Positions 1-7,856 of a DNA stretch of 31,400 bases are shown here, piece after piece. Origin of the DNA: CAZFQD01 sp964520885 (GTDB lineage Bacteria > Bacillota > Clostridia > Oscillospirales > SIG519); contig CAZFQD010000010.1 of the NCBI GenBank assembly GCA_964520885.1, positions 1-31,400 of the forward strand, read 5' to 3'. Under the pieces are notes generated by a model that was given only the letters and a program-made list of their open reading frames with translations, made no database searches and was not told the DNA's origin. The position numbers and the translations under genes are program-made. Within the stretch, counting starts at the first letter, position 1; each line of letters opens with the position of its first letter.

Positions 1-279
1 AATAGTAGAAATTAAATAGGGGTATTAAACCACCTAACATTAATAAAACCTCCTAAATCTACAATAGTAGAAATTAAATAGGGGTATTAAACTCTTATCC
101 AGTAGCAAACTTTACAGATCTACAATAGTAGAAATTAAATAGGGGTATTAAACGGTTGGAGAGTTGAAAGGCAAGAGATTATCTACAATAGTAGAAATTA
201 AATAGGGGTATTAAACTGCAATGCGACAGGCTAACGAACTTGAATCTACAATAGTAGAAATTAAATAGGGGTATTAAAC
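1..279 (-). CRISPR. Type V-A CRISPR array, leader-proximal end (5 repeats, 4 full spacers, continues past window edge)
   Basis: Five copies of a 36-bp repeat lie at 1-30 (cut by the window edge), 57-92, 118-153, 181-216 and 244-279. All visible copies are identical. On the minus strand the repeat starts GTTTAATACCCC and ends AATTTCTACTATTGTAGAT, the conserved Cas12a crRNA handle (stem TCTAC/GTAGA, loop TATT). Spacers are at 31-56 (26 nt), 93-117 (25), 154-180 (27) and 217-243 (27) and are unrelated to each other. The array is transcribed leftward, in the same direction as the cas genes, and the leader end is at 279. Identical repeats and short distinct spacers suggest a functional array. I saw no spacer match elsewhere in the window by eye. 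Confidence 0.98.
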
Positions 280-401
280 CCCTAAATATACATATTAAAC
301 AAAAATGTTAATATGAAAATTAAAATACTTGATACTTTTAAACATAATAATACCCCCGTATATTAGAATTATACTATAAAAATTAAATTAATACAATAAG
401 T
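280..401 (-). promoter_or_regulatory. CRISPR leader with array promoter
   Basis: This 122-bp AT-rich stretch lies between the cas2 stop and the first repeat. On the minus strand a -35 TTGTAT (391-396) and -10 TATAAT (368-373) are separated by exactly 17 bp, so transcription should start near 361 and give about 80 nt of leader RNA. That RNA would begin with GGGGGUAUUA (348-357), the complement of UAAUACCCC in the repeat. The leader also holds GTTTAATA (293-300), identical to the first 8 nt of the repeat, 21 bp outside the first repeat. The array can therefore be transcribed independently of the cas operon. Confidence 0.8.
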
Positions 402-677
402 TTATTCAACAATAATAAAATTTGTTTCAATGTTTTTTGCAAAGCCAAATCGTGTAATTTTGCAACTATTACTAAGTTGAAAAATAATTACTGAATCAGC
501 TTGAGAAAATTTATTTTCAAAATTGTTAGTTAACTCTGAAATAATATTATTTAAAACCCTTTCGCTGTTTACAATTTCATAAACTGAATATTGCAACCTA
601 AAACCAAATTTTTTTATAAATTTTGCAAGTTTATTTCGCAGTTTATTGCTTTCTATATCATAACTAATTATTACCAT
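402..677 (-). CDS. cas2: CRISPR-associated endonuclease/adaptor Cas2
   Basis: A 91-aa Cas2, the usual size for the family. The first beta strand ends in the conserved YD (residues 6-7), the Asp of the ferredoxin-fold Cas2 active site, followed by a basic helix (KLAKFIKKFGFRLQ) and the SVYE-like strand typical of Cas2. Cas2 dimers bridge two Cas1 dimers in the spacer-integration complex. The ATG at 677 is preceded by GGAGG with 6-nt spacing, and the gene overlaps the end of cas1 by 14 bp, so translation is probably coupled. It is the last cas gene; the array promoter begins directly after its stop. Confidence 0.95.
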   Translation of the reverse strand: MVIISYDIESNKLRNKLAKFIKKFGFRLQYSVYEIVNSERVLNNIISELTNNFENKFSQADSVIIFQLSNSCKITRFGFAKNIETNFIIVE

Positions 678-1647
678 ATAAATCCTCCATTATTAGCATT
701 ATAAATTGTTCTCCTGATTTCCCTTTCATAAATGAACGATAATAATTTTGAATATATAAAAATATTTTTTCTTTATATTCAAGTATTGGCTCCATTAATG
801 TTTTAATGTATTTAGAATTATTTTCATATTTAAGCAAATATCTATTATTAATAATAATAAAATCCGATTCTTTAAACTGTTTTAGCCCAATTGCTTTATT
901 AACAGTAATATCAACAAGAGGTCTTAGTGGCTCAACTAAATCACAAACTAAAGATTTTCTCATATAGAATTGTTTATGCAAAACTCCAACATATAAATCA
1001 AAACCATATAAATTTAGTAGTGCTTCAATAAAATTGAATATCAATGTATATCCAATATCCAAAACAGCATTTATCATATTATCCTTAACCCTTGGTCGTC
1101 GCCCGTTCCACGCAACATTTGTAAAGACATATTGAAAGTAAAGTCTTGATGCTGAACCCTCAAAGCCCATTATTGACTGCGTTTGTAAATCGGAATTGAA
1201 AAGTTTATAAATATATCCCTCTAATTTTATAATTTCACTTTTAAGCAATGAATAGTCTTTATGAACTTTTTTTAAAGCAAAAATTTGATTTTTTATTTTG
1301 CATACCGCAATATATCTTCCAATATCATAACCTGCATATTTATACTGCTTTTCTCTTAGCAAAGTATTACCTCTTGTTTCACAACAAAAGCTTTCATATA
1401 CTTTTGTTGTTGTAGTCATCAAAACTATTGAAAAACCAAATTTCTTTGATTTTTGTATTAATGCCGATGTTATAGATATATGCCCTATAACAAATACTGC
1501 AAAAATCCTATAACAGCTCGTTTGAAATTTTATTTTATTTTCTTCATCTTTAACAATAATATTATCATTTAAAAAAGATAACTTTTCCTTTTGAGCAGAA
1601 AAAATAAATATTATTTGTTTTTGTACAAAATCTTTATTACTCATCAT
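664..1647 (-). CDS. cas1: CRISPR-associated integrase Cas1
   Basis: Cas1 (327 aa from this start) inserts new spacers at the leader end. The metal-binding residues of the alpha-helical domain are visible: Glu in GFEGSASRLYF, His in GVLHKQFY, and Asp/Glu in CDLVEPLRP. The reading frame is open upstream to 1701, but the ATG at 1647 has AGGA about 6 nt before it and overlaps the cas4 stop by 11 bp, which fits an operon. A second ATG follows at 1644. Type V-A loci normally carry cas4-cas1-cas2 in this order. No damage is seen. Confidence 0.95.
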   Translation of the reverse strand: MMSNKDFVQKQIIFIFSAQKEKLSFLNDNIIVKDEENKIKFQTSCYRIFAVFVIGHISITSALIQKSKKFGFSIVLMTTTTKVYESFCCETRGNTLLREKQYKYAGYDIGRYIAVCKIKNQIFALKKVHKDYSLLKSEIIKLEGYIYKLFNSDLQTQSIMGFEGSASRLYFQYVFTNVAWNGRRPRVKDNMINAVLDIGYTLIFNFIEALLNLYGFDLYVGVLHKQFYMRKSLVCDLVEPLRPLVDITVNKAIGLKQFKESDFIIINNRYLLKYENNSKYIKTLMEPILEYKEKIFLYIQNYYRSFMKGKSGEQFIMLIMEDLYGNN

Positions 1648-2197
1648 AGGCTGTCCTATCACATAATGGCGAATATATGCAATTTTTGCATTTGTTGCCA
1701 TTTGTCATTACAAAATTTTTGGGTTCAAAGTTATTTAATGAAGTTATTAAGGCCTCAAATTTATTAAACATTCTTTCATCATCTTTTGGGAGTGAAACTT
1801 GATATGATTTATTGTTTTCATAACTATATAATTTAAGATTTTCTATTTCATATCCCATTTCTAACATACAAAAATATTGAGCATACAATTGAAAAATATA
1901 TCCGTCATAAATTTGTGAAATTTTTCTTTTTCGTTCAACAAGTGTTTTCTCCTCTAAATAATAAATGTCTATTTTCCCACAAAGATTATATTTGTGGGAA
2001 AATACCTCTAAACCCTGCAAAACAGATTTTTTCGTGCTATAAGTTTTTGTATCAATAGACTTATGAGCTTGCTTTCCCTCTATTTGGGATAAATTCTGAT
2101 ACAGTATTTCTTCACCACTGTAAAGATTATGAAAGTAAATTGACATAGGACAAAAAATGAAATCATTTAATATAGAAATGGGAATTGTAGCTTCCAT
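1637..2197 (-). CDS. cas4: CRISPR-associated exonuclease Cas4
   Basis: A 186-aa RecB-like Fe-S nuclease that trims prespacers and helps choose PAM-adjacent ones. An N-terminal Cys (FCPMSIYF, about residue 16) and a C-terminal cluster CKNCIYSPLC supply the four Fe-S ligands. Nuclease motifs are GKID (Asp), VERKR (E-x-K type) and QLYAQ. The frame is open to 2239, but the ATG at 2197 is preferred: it follows AGAGGA and sits 2 bp after the cas12a stop. It overlaps cas1 downstream. Confidence 0.95.
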   Translation of the reverse strand: MEATIPISILNDFIFCPMSIYFHNLYSGEEILYQNLSQIEGKQAHKSIDTKTYSTKKSVLQGLEVFSHKYNLCGKIDIYYLEEKTLVERKRKISQIYDGYIFQLYAQYFCMLEMGYEIENLKLYSYENNKSYQVSLPKDDERMFNKFEALITSLNNFEPKNFVMTNGNKCKNCIYSPLCDRTAYDE

Positions 2198-2199
2198 TT

Positions 2200-5100
2200 T
2201 TATTTCCTCTTGGCAATATCTTGGGCAAAATTTAGCCACTCTTTATTGCTTATAGCTATTCTTAACTTTTTAAAATCATCGGTATTGTTAATTTCATTTA
2301 ATACCCATAATCCTTTCAATGCAATATGATATGCTCCGTTTGCATCAGCATCTTGTGGCAATTCCTTACTTGCATTTTCAGAATAGTAAAATTCATTATT
2401 GCTATTTATTACAGGAGATAAAATAAAATCCTTACCGTCTTTACTTGAACTATATCTCATTGATAAAGTTACACTTAAATACTTTAATAATTTGCTGTAA
2501 AATTTTGAATTGTTAATATTTGTAATTAACCTTTTTAAATCATTTCCACTTGAAAATTCAATGTTGTTTTCTGTAAATAACTCTTTAATTTTTTGAGTAA
2601 CATTTATTTTTTCGTAATCGCCTTTATTTTGATTTAAACTTTTATTCCAAGCATATCTTTCTATATCATAGGTGCATACTGTCCACTGAGTCCTTGTTCC
2701 CTCTGCTTTTGTTGTAAAGTTATCATAATCAAACGCAAATTCAAAATAATCCTTTTCTTTGTTATAGCGAATACTATCAAATTTGTTTATAAATTCTCTT
2801 GAGTCTTCAATGCTTTTGTAATGGGGCTTTAAAAAGTCAACAAAACCTGTGGTTGGGTCAATTTTACTTGTATTCCAAGCTGGAACATAGAAAATAAAGC
2901 CATTTTGTTTTCCCATTTCTTTAAAACTTTTAAATTGATTTGTCAGTTGCATTGCTTTATATAGACCGCCAATTTCATTTGGGGCTTTATCCTTAAATAC
3001 TAAATAGTTAAGTTTATTAATAAGCATTTTTTCAAATTTTTGATAAACCTGTTTTTCAACCTTAAAACGACCTCTTTTAAAACCAAAGTTTAAATCCTCC
3101 ATTACAACAATTGCGTTATACTCAAGCATTAATTTTGAAATCAAATGCACAACCTGACTAATATAACCCTCTTTTAATTCCTTAATATTTTCAATGGTTG
3201 ACCAATTTTCACGAGCCTTTGCTTTTTCGTTTTCCTTTATATCAAGCAAAGTATGATATGGAGTTTTAAAGTCAACAGTTTCGCCCTTGCTATTTTTATA
3301 TTGCCCAACTATTTCATTTAATGTATATTGAATACTTTTTCCATTTTTATCTTTTAATACATTTCCTTTTTGGTCTATTACGGAAATGTATAGCAAATGT
3401 CTTTCCCCTCTATCAATACCTATAATATTAACATCTGGATTATTTTTTAAGTATTCAAACACTTTGCTGTTTACTTTTGGATTTTCGTTTGCTTTGAAAT
3501 TTATTGTTATTGGACAATGAAATTGAAATTTTTCAATAGTATATCGTTTATCCTTTACAATGTCATATTCAAAAATATTTGTTTTGTTCGGAGTTTTTGG
3601 ATTTTTTGCATTAATAGGTTTATTTGCCTTGTGAGTTGTTTTATTTTTTTCTTCAATAGATGCTTTGCGATAAAAAATTTCGGCTTGACCATTTAATTTA
3701 TAAACAACATTTTTTAGATTTTCTTCATCAAATAAAGCTTTCCAATAAAGTGTGTGCATATTTGGTTTGCCTTTGCTGTATGATGAAAAATCCTTGTTAT
3801 ATATTTGGAATAAATAGAGTTTGCCGTCATTTATCATTTGTTCAATATATTTATTTGAAATATACTTAATAGTTATTTTATATCCTTGTTGAGAAATTTC
3901 TTTGTAGAATTCACTAATATCATTATATTGGGAAGTATCAGAAAAAACAAAATTAAATTTCTTCCAATCGCTATGCTTTTGAATTGAATCTTTAAAAAAG
4001 CCAATTAATTTGCGACAATCATTTATATTAAATTCTTGTCCTTTTTTGAATGATTCTTTTTCATAAATTTCTAATATTTCATTTGATGGGGCAAATTCAT
4101 CAATTCTTGATTTTGAAAAAAATACTTTTGGCAACATTTTGTTTGGTCCAGGTAATAGTTTGTAAACAATTTTGGCATAATTATTTTCTTCAAAGGTTTC
4201 TTCAATATCCTCAAAAATATGGGTGTTTCTTTTATCCATTATCCCTATATAATAACTCCCACCCTTCATAAACAATATCGATGAGTTCGAAGATTCCTTG
4301 TTTTCATCCCAACCATCCATTAATGTTGAGCAATCAAAATTTAATTTAACCTTTTCTATGCTATACGGCTTTTTGGTCACAAAATTCCTAACCTTATCAT
4401 ATAGCTTTGTTACAAGGCTTAACTGTTCAAATAATGGGTCAAAGGTGGAATAAAAATTCTCATCCTTTTGGGATATTTCATCAGACTTTAAATATATAGG
4501 TTTAACAAAATGAAGCATTTCCATTATGCTATCTAAAAATAATTTAATATTATATTTTTGTTCCATTGTTAAATCGCTGTTGTTAAATGAAATATTTAAT
4601 ATACCTTTTACGCAATTATATTTAGCTGAAATATTTGAAATAAAATCAAATGATTTACCTTTTTCTTCTTTTGTTTCAGCAAAGAAATGATTTTTGAAAT
4701 AATCGGCTATACAAGTCTTTGAATATCTTTCTTTTACACTTTTGTTTTCATCGCTATTATCAAAATCAGCAATATATAAATCTATTGATTTTTGCAGTTC
4801 TTCAATTGCTATATAATCTTTTTTTGCAAACTTTTCTTTTTCCTTATCTAATTTTTCTCTTTTCTTATCTAATTTTTCTCTTTTCTTTTCATCTGCTTTT
4901 TGATATAAATTCTCAAAATCAGGTTTTATTATTTTATCATAATAATTGCTTAAAGCTTCTCCTATGATATTGTAATTTCCAAATATTTTTTGTGAGATAT
5001 TTGTAATTTTTGTATCGTTTCTTAAATAAATTTTTGCTAAATCATATTCCTTTAAGTCTGCAAGTATTTTTTGAATTTCGCAAAGTATGTTAAGTTGTTT

Positions 5101-6099
5101 TCCATTGTTATTAATATCACATAAAATTAAATTGTTTTTATAATATTTTTCAATTGCAGTCAGCATTTCATCAGTGCTTTCAAAGGCTTCAGGCAAAAAT
5201 GAAATATGTAATTTTTCACTTAAAATCTGCTTGAATAGGGGTTTTAACTTTGGTATTTTATCGCTTTTTTCAGTTTGCTTTTGGTTAAACAAGTTAATAT
5301 ATTCATTTAACCCTTTGATTTTTAATTCGTTTTCTGATTTGCCACCAATAACTGCATTGTAAGCTTCAATTTGTGGTTGTGTTAATACCTCATTAAAATA
5401 ATTTAAAGTAAAAATGTCTTGAATTGAATTTACATTTAAAATTGCCTCAAGGTCTTTATAAATTGCTTCAAAATTTTCTGCTACCTGTGAGTTTTTTACT
5501 TTTTCAAATATATTTAAATTATCTATAAACTTTGGCAGATTTTCGTTAATTAATCTATATGCTATTGCAGTTGACTTTTCTTCATCACTATACATATTCT
5601 TTCTATTTTCGTGGTAACCTTTAAAATATGTAGTAAAGGTTTTAAAATCTTTATCAAAATATTTATTATTATTATTTTCATTAATCCAATTTTCTAAGTC
5701 TTCTTTAATTAATTCTTTTTTATCTATCCTTTCAAATATTCCTTTTACTGCACCGCTTTTAAAACTATTCGCTATTTCTTTTCTAAGTTCCTTTTTAACA
5801 TCATCAAATTTTTTCTTAAAGTTTTCATCTTTTTTCTTTTCGGCATTTAAGTTATACAACTGATAGTATTCATCTAATTTATTTAATTTTGCTTCGCTTA
5901 ATGCTTGATTAATAAAATCCTTATGATATTCATCAATTGTTTTTTTCATTTCTTTGTAACTTTCATTACGAGCCGTATCGGTTGCAATAATACCTTTTTT
6001 TTGAATGTTTTCAAGTGTTTTCCCTTGAGGAATTAACTCAAACCTAAGTGTTTTGCTAAGTGAATACATACCTACAAATTCATTAAAATTGTTTTTCAT
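2200..6099 (-). CDS. cas12a: Type V-A CRISPR effector nuclease Cas12a (Cpf1)
   Basis: A 1299-aa single-protein effector that processes its own pre-crRNA and cuts T-rich-PAM DNA. It opens with the family signature YSLSKTLRFELIPQGKT. RuvC residues are D896 (GIDRGER), E1001 (VMEDLNFG) and D1252 (DADANGAYH); the Nuc-domain Arg is R1215 (SMRYSS). The crRNA-processing triad H823, K832, K849 has the same spacing as H843, K852, K869 in the Francisella enzyme. PNKMLPKVFF with K654 matches the PAM-contacting loop. The ATG at 6099 was chosen over upstream in-frame starts (to 6153) because GGAGGAG precedes it and the family sequence begins here. Residues 406-419 are a perfect 7-aa tandem duplication. All expected catalytic residues are intact, so activity is likely. 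Confidence 0.98.
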   Translation of the reverse strand: MKNNFNEFVGMYSLSKTLRFELIPQGKTLENIQKKGIIATDTARNESYKEMKKTIDEYHKDFINQALSEAKLNKLDEYYQLYNLNAEKKKDENFKKKFDDVKKELRKEIANSFKSGAVKGIFERIDKKELIKEDLENWINENNNNKYFDKDFKTFTTYFKGYHENRKNMYSDEEKSTAIAYRLINENLPKFIDNLNIFEKVKNSQVAENFEAIYKDLEAILNVNSIQDIFTLNYFNEVLTQPQIEAYNAVIGGKSENELKIKGLNEYINLFNQKQTEKSDKIPKLKPLFKQILSEKLHISFLPEAFESTDEMLTAIEKYYKNNLILCDINNNGKQLNILCEIQKILADLKEYDLAKIYLRNDTKITNISQKIFGNYNIIGEALSNYYDKIIKPDFENLYQKADEKKREKLDKKREKLDKEKEKFAKKDYIAIEELQKSIDLYIADFDNSDENKSVKERYSKTCIADYFKNHFFAETKEEKGKSFDFISNISAKYNCVKGILNISFNNSDLTMEQKYNIKLFLDSIMEMLHFVKPIYLKSDEISQKDENFYSTFDPLFEQLSLVTKLYDKVRNFVTKKPYSIEKVKLNFDCSTLMDGWDENKESSNSSILFMKGGSYYIGIMDKRNTHIFEDIEETFEENNYAKIVYKLLPGPNKMLPKVFFSKSRIDEFAPSNEILEIYEKESFKKGQEFNINDCRKLIGFFKDSIQKHSDWKKFNFVFSDTSQYNDISEFYKEISQQGYKITIKYISNKYIEQMINDGKLYLFQIYNKDFSSYSKGKPNMHTLYWKALFDEENLKNVVYKLNGQAEIFYRKASIEEKNKTTHKANKPINAKNPKTPNKTNIFEYDIVKDKRYTIEKFQFHCPITINFKANENPKVNSKVFEYLKNNPDVNIIGIDRGERHLLYISVIDQKGNVLKDKNGKSIQYTLNEIVGQYKNSKGETVDFKTPYHTLLDIKENEKAKARENWSTIENIKELKEGYISQVVHLISKLMLEYNAIVVMEDLNFGFKRGRFKVEKQVYQKFEKMLINKLNYLVFKDKAPNEIGGLYKAMQLTNQFKSFKEMGKQNGFIFYVPAWNTSKIDPTTGFVDFLKPHYKSIEDSREFINKFDSIRYNKEKDYFEFAFDYDNFTTKAEGTRTQWTVCTYDIERYAWNKSLNQNKGDYEKINVTQKIKELFTENNIEFSSGNDLKRLITNINNSKFYSKLLKYLSVTLSMRYSSSKDGKDFILSPVINSNNEFYYSENASKELPQDADANGAYHIALKGLWVLNEINNTDDFKKLRIAISNKEWLNFAQDIAKRK
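4843..4884 (-). repeat. Perfect 2 x 21-bp tandem duplication inside cas12a
   Basis: The 21-bp unit at 4843-4863 is repeated exactly at 4864-4884. It encodes a Lys/Glu-rich heptapeptide (KREKLDK type) twice at Cas12a residues 406-419, followed by a similar KEKEK segment. It keeps the frame and lies in the REC lobe, far from the nuclease residues. Its perfect identity suggests a recent slippage event. Confidence 0.9.
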
Positions 6100-6232
6100 T
6101 TTGACTCCTCCATTTTTGTTTTTTGTCATTATTTTTCTAAATAATAATTGCATACTTTTATTTTATCACATCAACTGTCCCATTGTATGGACTATGAAAA
6201 CAAAATAACAAAAAATATTATTTTTAATACTA

Positions 6233-6257
6233 TTCTACAACAAAAAAGTAAATAATT
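6233..6257 (-). promoter_or_regulatory. Degenerate CRISPR-repeat-like stem-loop at the 5' end of the cas12a mRNA
   Basis: On the minus strand this reads AATTATTTAC, then TTTTTTGTT, then GTAGAA. The true repeat handle is AATTTCTAC, TATT, GTAGAT. The 3' arm GTAGA is identical. The 5' arm TTTAC differs from TCTAC by one C-to-T that still allows U-G pairing. The loop is 9 nt rather than 4, and one A is inserted. The predicted start of the cas mRNA (about 6258) falls right at this element. It may be a degenerate crRNA-like regulator bound by Cas12a, but AT-rich chance similarity is possible. Confidence 0.4.
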
Positions 6258-6264
6258 TAAAATG

Positions 6265-6293
6265 ATTATATAATATTCTTTTCAAATAATCAA
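6265..6293 (-). promoter_or_regulatory. Predicted sigma-A promoter of the cas12a-cas4-cas1-cas2 operon
   Basis: On the minus strand -35 TTGATT (6288-6293) and -10 TATAAT (6265-6270) are 17 bp apart. The start site near 6258 leaves about 160 nt of 5' untranslated RNA before the cas12a ATG. The rest of that leader is AT-rich apart from a short weak inverted repeat GTCC/GGAC around 6175-6192. Confidence 0.75.
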
Positions 6294-6352
6294 CTTATTT
6301 AGCCTAAAACTCGTCAATATATTCTATTTTTCTTTAAAATATATAATTCCCC

Positions 6353-6384
6353 CACAAAAAAAGATAGCCAAAAAGCTATCTTTT
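6353..6384 (-). terminator. Intrinsic terminator after dedA
   Basis: The inverted repeat AAAAGATAGC / GCTATCTTTT (arms 6359-6368 and 6375-6384) has a 6-nt loop. Read leftward it is followed by a run of T. It separates dedA from the cas12a promoter, so the cas operon is an independent unit. Confidence 0.85.
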
Positions 6385-6410
6385 AATATTTCTTAATTCC
6401 AACCTAATCG

Positions 6411-7037
6411 TTAATTATTCTCCTGTTTTACTTTATTAAATTTATAAATAAGCATTCCAAAAACTACAAAAGCAACAATTATAACAATGCCCAAAATGCC
6501 CATACTCTTTGCAAACATTATAAGCATTTCCATATTTTTGCCCACAAATAAACCTGCAAAAAAATAAATTGCACAGCCTATCAAACTTGCTAAACAAATA
6601 AAAAGCCAAGAGGATTTTCTCTTTAACTGAATTAGCCCTCCAATTATAAGCATAACGGTAAACATTCCTGGGGCAAATCGACTAATTACGAATGCAAATC
6701 CTTCTGCTTTCTGGGCGAACTTTTTTGCCTTTTCAATAGATTTATCGTCCACTAATTTTTTAACTAATTTAAAGGATAACACCTTTTCCCCATATTTGTA
6801 GCCTATTTCATAAAGCATTATTGATGAAAAAATTGTGCCTAAAAAAAATGTAATAATTAAGAAATACCAACCACTTGCCGCCTGCCCTGCCAACACACCT
6901 ATTATTAATACAAGAGTATCCGAAGGATATGGAGGAAAAACTTGCTGAATGCATGCCGAAAAAAATATAAAAATTACTACAGTCCACATTGGTGCTGAAT
7001 TTATTAAATTAAAGAATTCCGAAATCTGATTTTCCAA
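6411..7037 (-). CDS. DedA/VTT-family membrane protein
   Basis: A 208-aa integral membrane protein of the DedA (VTT, SNARE-associated) family, some members of which flip undecaprenyl phosphate or phosphatidylethanolamine. Visible signatures are FPPYPSDTLVLIIG near the N-terminus and RFAPGMFTVMLIIGG in the middle (family form R-F-x-P-G), with about five hydrophobic segments and a basic tail KFNKVKQENN. It lies 21 bp after the TPR lipoprotein gene on the same strand and probably shares its promoter. The substrate cannot be read from sequence. Confidence 0.85.
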   Translation of the reverse strand: MENQISEFFNLINSAPMWTVVIFIFFSACIQQVFPPYPSDTLVLIIGVLAGQAASGWYFLIITFFLGTIFSSIMLYEIGYKYGEKVLSFKLVKKLVDDKSIEKAKKFAQKAEGFAFVISRFAPGMFTVMLIIGGLIQLKRKSSWLFICLASLIGCAIYFFAGLFVGKNMEMLIMFAKSMGILGIVIIVAFVVFGMLIYKFNKVKQENN

Positions 7038-7058
7038 TATTTTAGCCCCTTTTTTTAT

Positions 7059-7733
7059 TTAGTTGACTAATTCTATAAACTTTTCATTATTTCTAAATTT
7101 TTCCCAATGAAGTGCATATTGTTGTTGTGCTATTTTTTTTATTTCTGGTTCTAATTTTATTGACCGCTCTAACATTTCAAGAGCTTTATCCACCTCATAT
7201 CTATCTGCATAAATTGTAGCGGCTCCGTAAATGCTCCAAACATCATTCTCATCTGTTTCCAATGCTTTATAAAACCATTCTAAACATTTGTCTTTATCCC
7301 CTTTTATTTTATAATACATAGCCATTGAGTAAATCCCATAGGTGTAATCACTTTTTATTTCAAGGGCTTTTTTTAATAACTTTTCTCCTTCGGTCAACCT
7401 ATAAAGTCTACTAAGCGAGATACCTTTAACAGTATACGCTTCATAAGAATTTTGGTCTAATTCTAAAGCAGAATCGCATAGCTTTATTGCCTCATTATAT
7501 TTAGTAGCATAATAATTTTCCTTTGCTTGATAAATAATTTTATTAACTTCATCTAAACTGCTACTTACTGCAACACTTGAAATACTACTGCTATTTACTT
7601 TTGAAGAAATTACTGCCGAACTAATATTATTAACTTTGCTATTTATATTTGAGTTTTCATTTTTTGTAGCATTATTACAGGCTGAAAACAAAATACAAAT
7701 GCAAAATAAGACAAATAGCAATCTGATTTTCAT
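7059..7733 (-). CDS. TPR-repeat lipoprotein
   Basis: A 224-aa secreted lipoprotein. A basic N-terminus and hydrophobic stretch end in the lipobox FSAC (Cys about 19). A Ser/Asn-rich linker (about residues 22-60) follows, then several tetratricopeptide helix pairs, for example YEAYTVKGISLSRLYR and KALEIKSDYTYGIYSMAMYY. TPRs usually mediate protein-protein contact. The ATG at 7733 is chosen because the lipoprotein signal starts there, with AAAGGA upstream; the frame extends to 7760. It heads the operon with dedA. Specific function unknown. Confidence 0.8.
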   Translation of the reverse strand: MKIRLLFVLFCICILFSACNNATKNENSNINSKVNNISSAVISSKVNSSSISSVAVSSSLDEVNKIIYQAKENYYATKYNEAIKLCDSALELDQNSYEAYTVKGISLSRLYRLTEGEKLLKKALEIKSDYTYGIYSMAMYYKIKGDKDKCLEWFYKALETDENDVWSIYGAATIYADRYEVDKALEMLERSIKLEPEIKKIAQQQYALHWEKFRNNEKFIELVN

Positions 7734-7761
7734 AATTTTTTCCTTTATAAATAAAAACAAT

Positions 7762-7794
7762 TTATTAGTTTGAATAATATATTAAAACTAATAA
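7762..7794. repeat. Inverted repeat in the 5' leader of the TPR lipoprotein gene
   Basis: Perfect 10-bp arms TTATTAGTTT (7762-7771) and AAACTAATAA (7785-7794) are separated by 13 bp. They lie between the predicted promoter and the start codon at 7733. This could be an RNA hairpin or an operator. No T-run follows, so it is not an obvious terminator. Confidence 0.5.
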
Positions 7795-7827
7795 AATGTC
7801 AATTAAAATATTGCTTCTAATTACTTT

Positions 7828-7856
7828 ATTATATCACAAATCACTTGGGTTTTCAC
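7828..7856 (-). promoter_or_regulatory. Predicted promoter for TPR lipoprotein-dedA
   Basis: On the minus strand an extended -10 TGATATAAT (TATAAT at 7828-7833) lies 17 bp from a weaker -35 GTGAAA (7851-7856). Confidence 0.6.

Noticed and set aside
280..401. tracrRNA-like gene in the leader
   Set aside because: The complement covers only 9-10 nt of the 5' part of the repeat, and type V-A effectors do not need a tracrRNA. It is reported instead as a leader anti-repeat.
3660..5362. Plus-strand open frames inside cas12a
   Set aside because: They lie wholly within the antisense of cas12a, have no ribosome sites or family features and reflect AT-rich complement composition.
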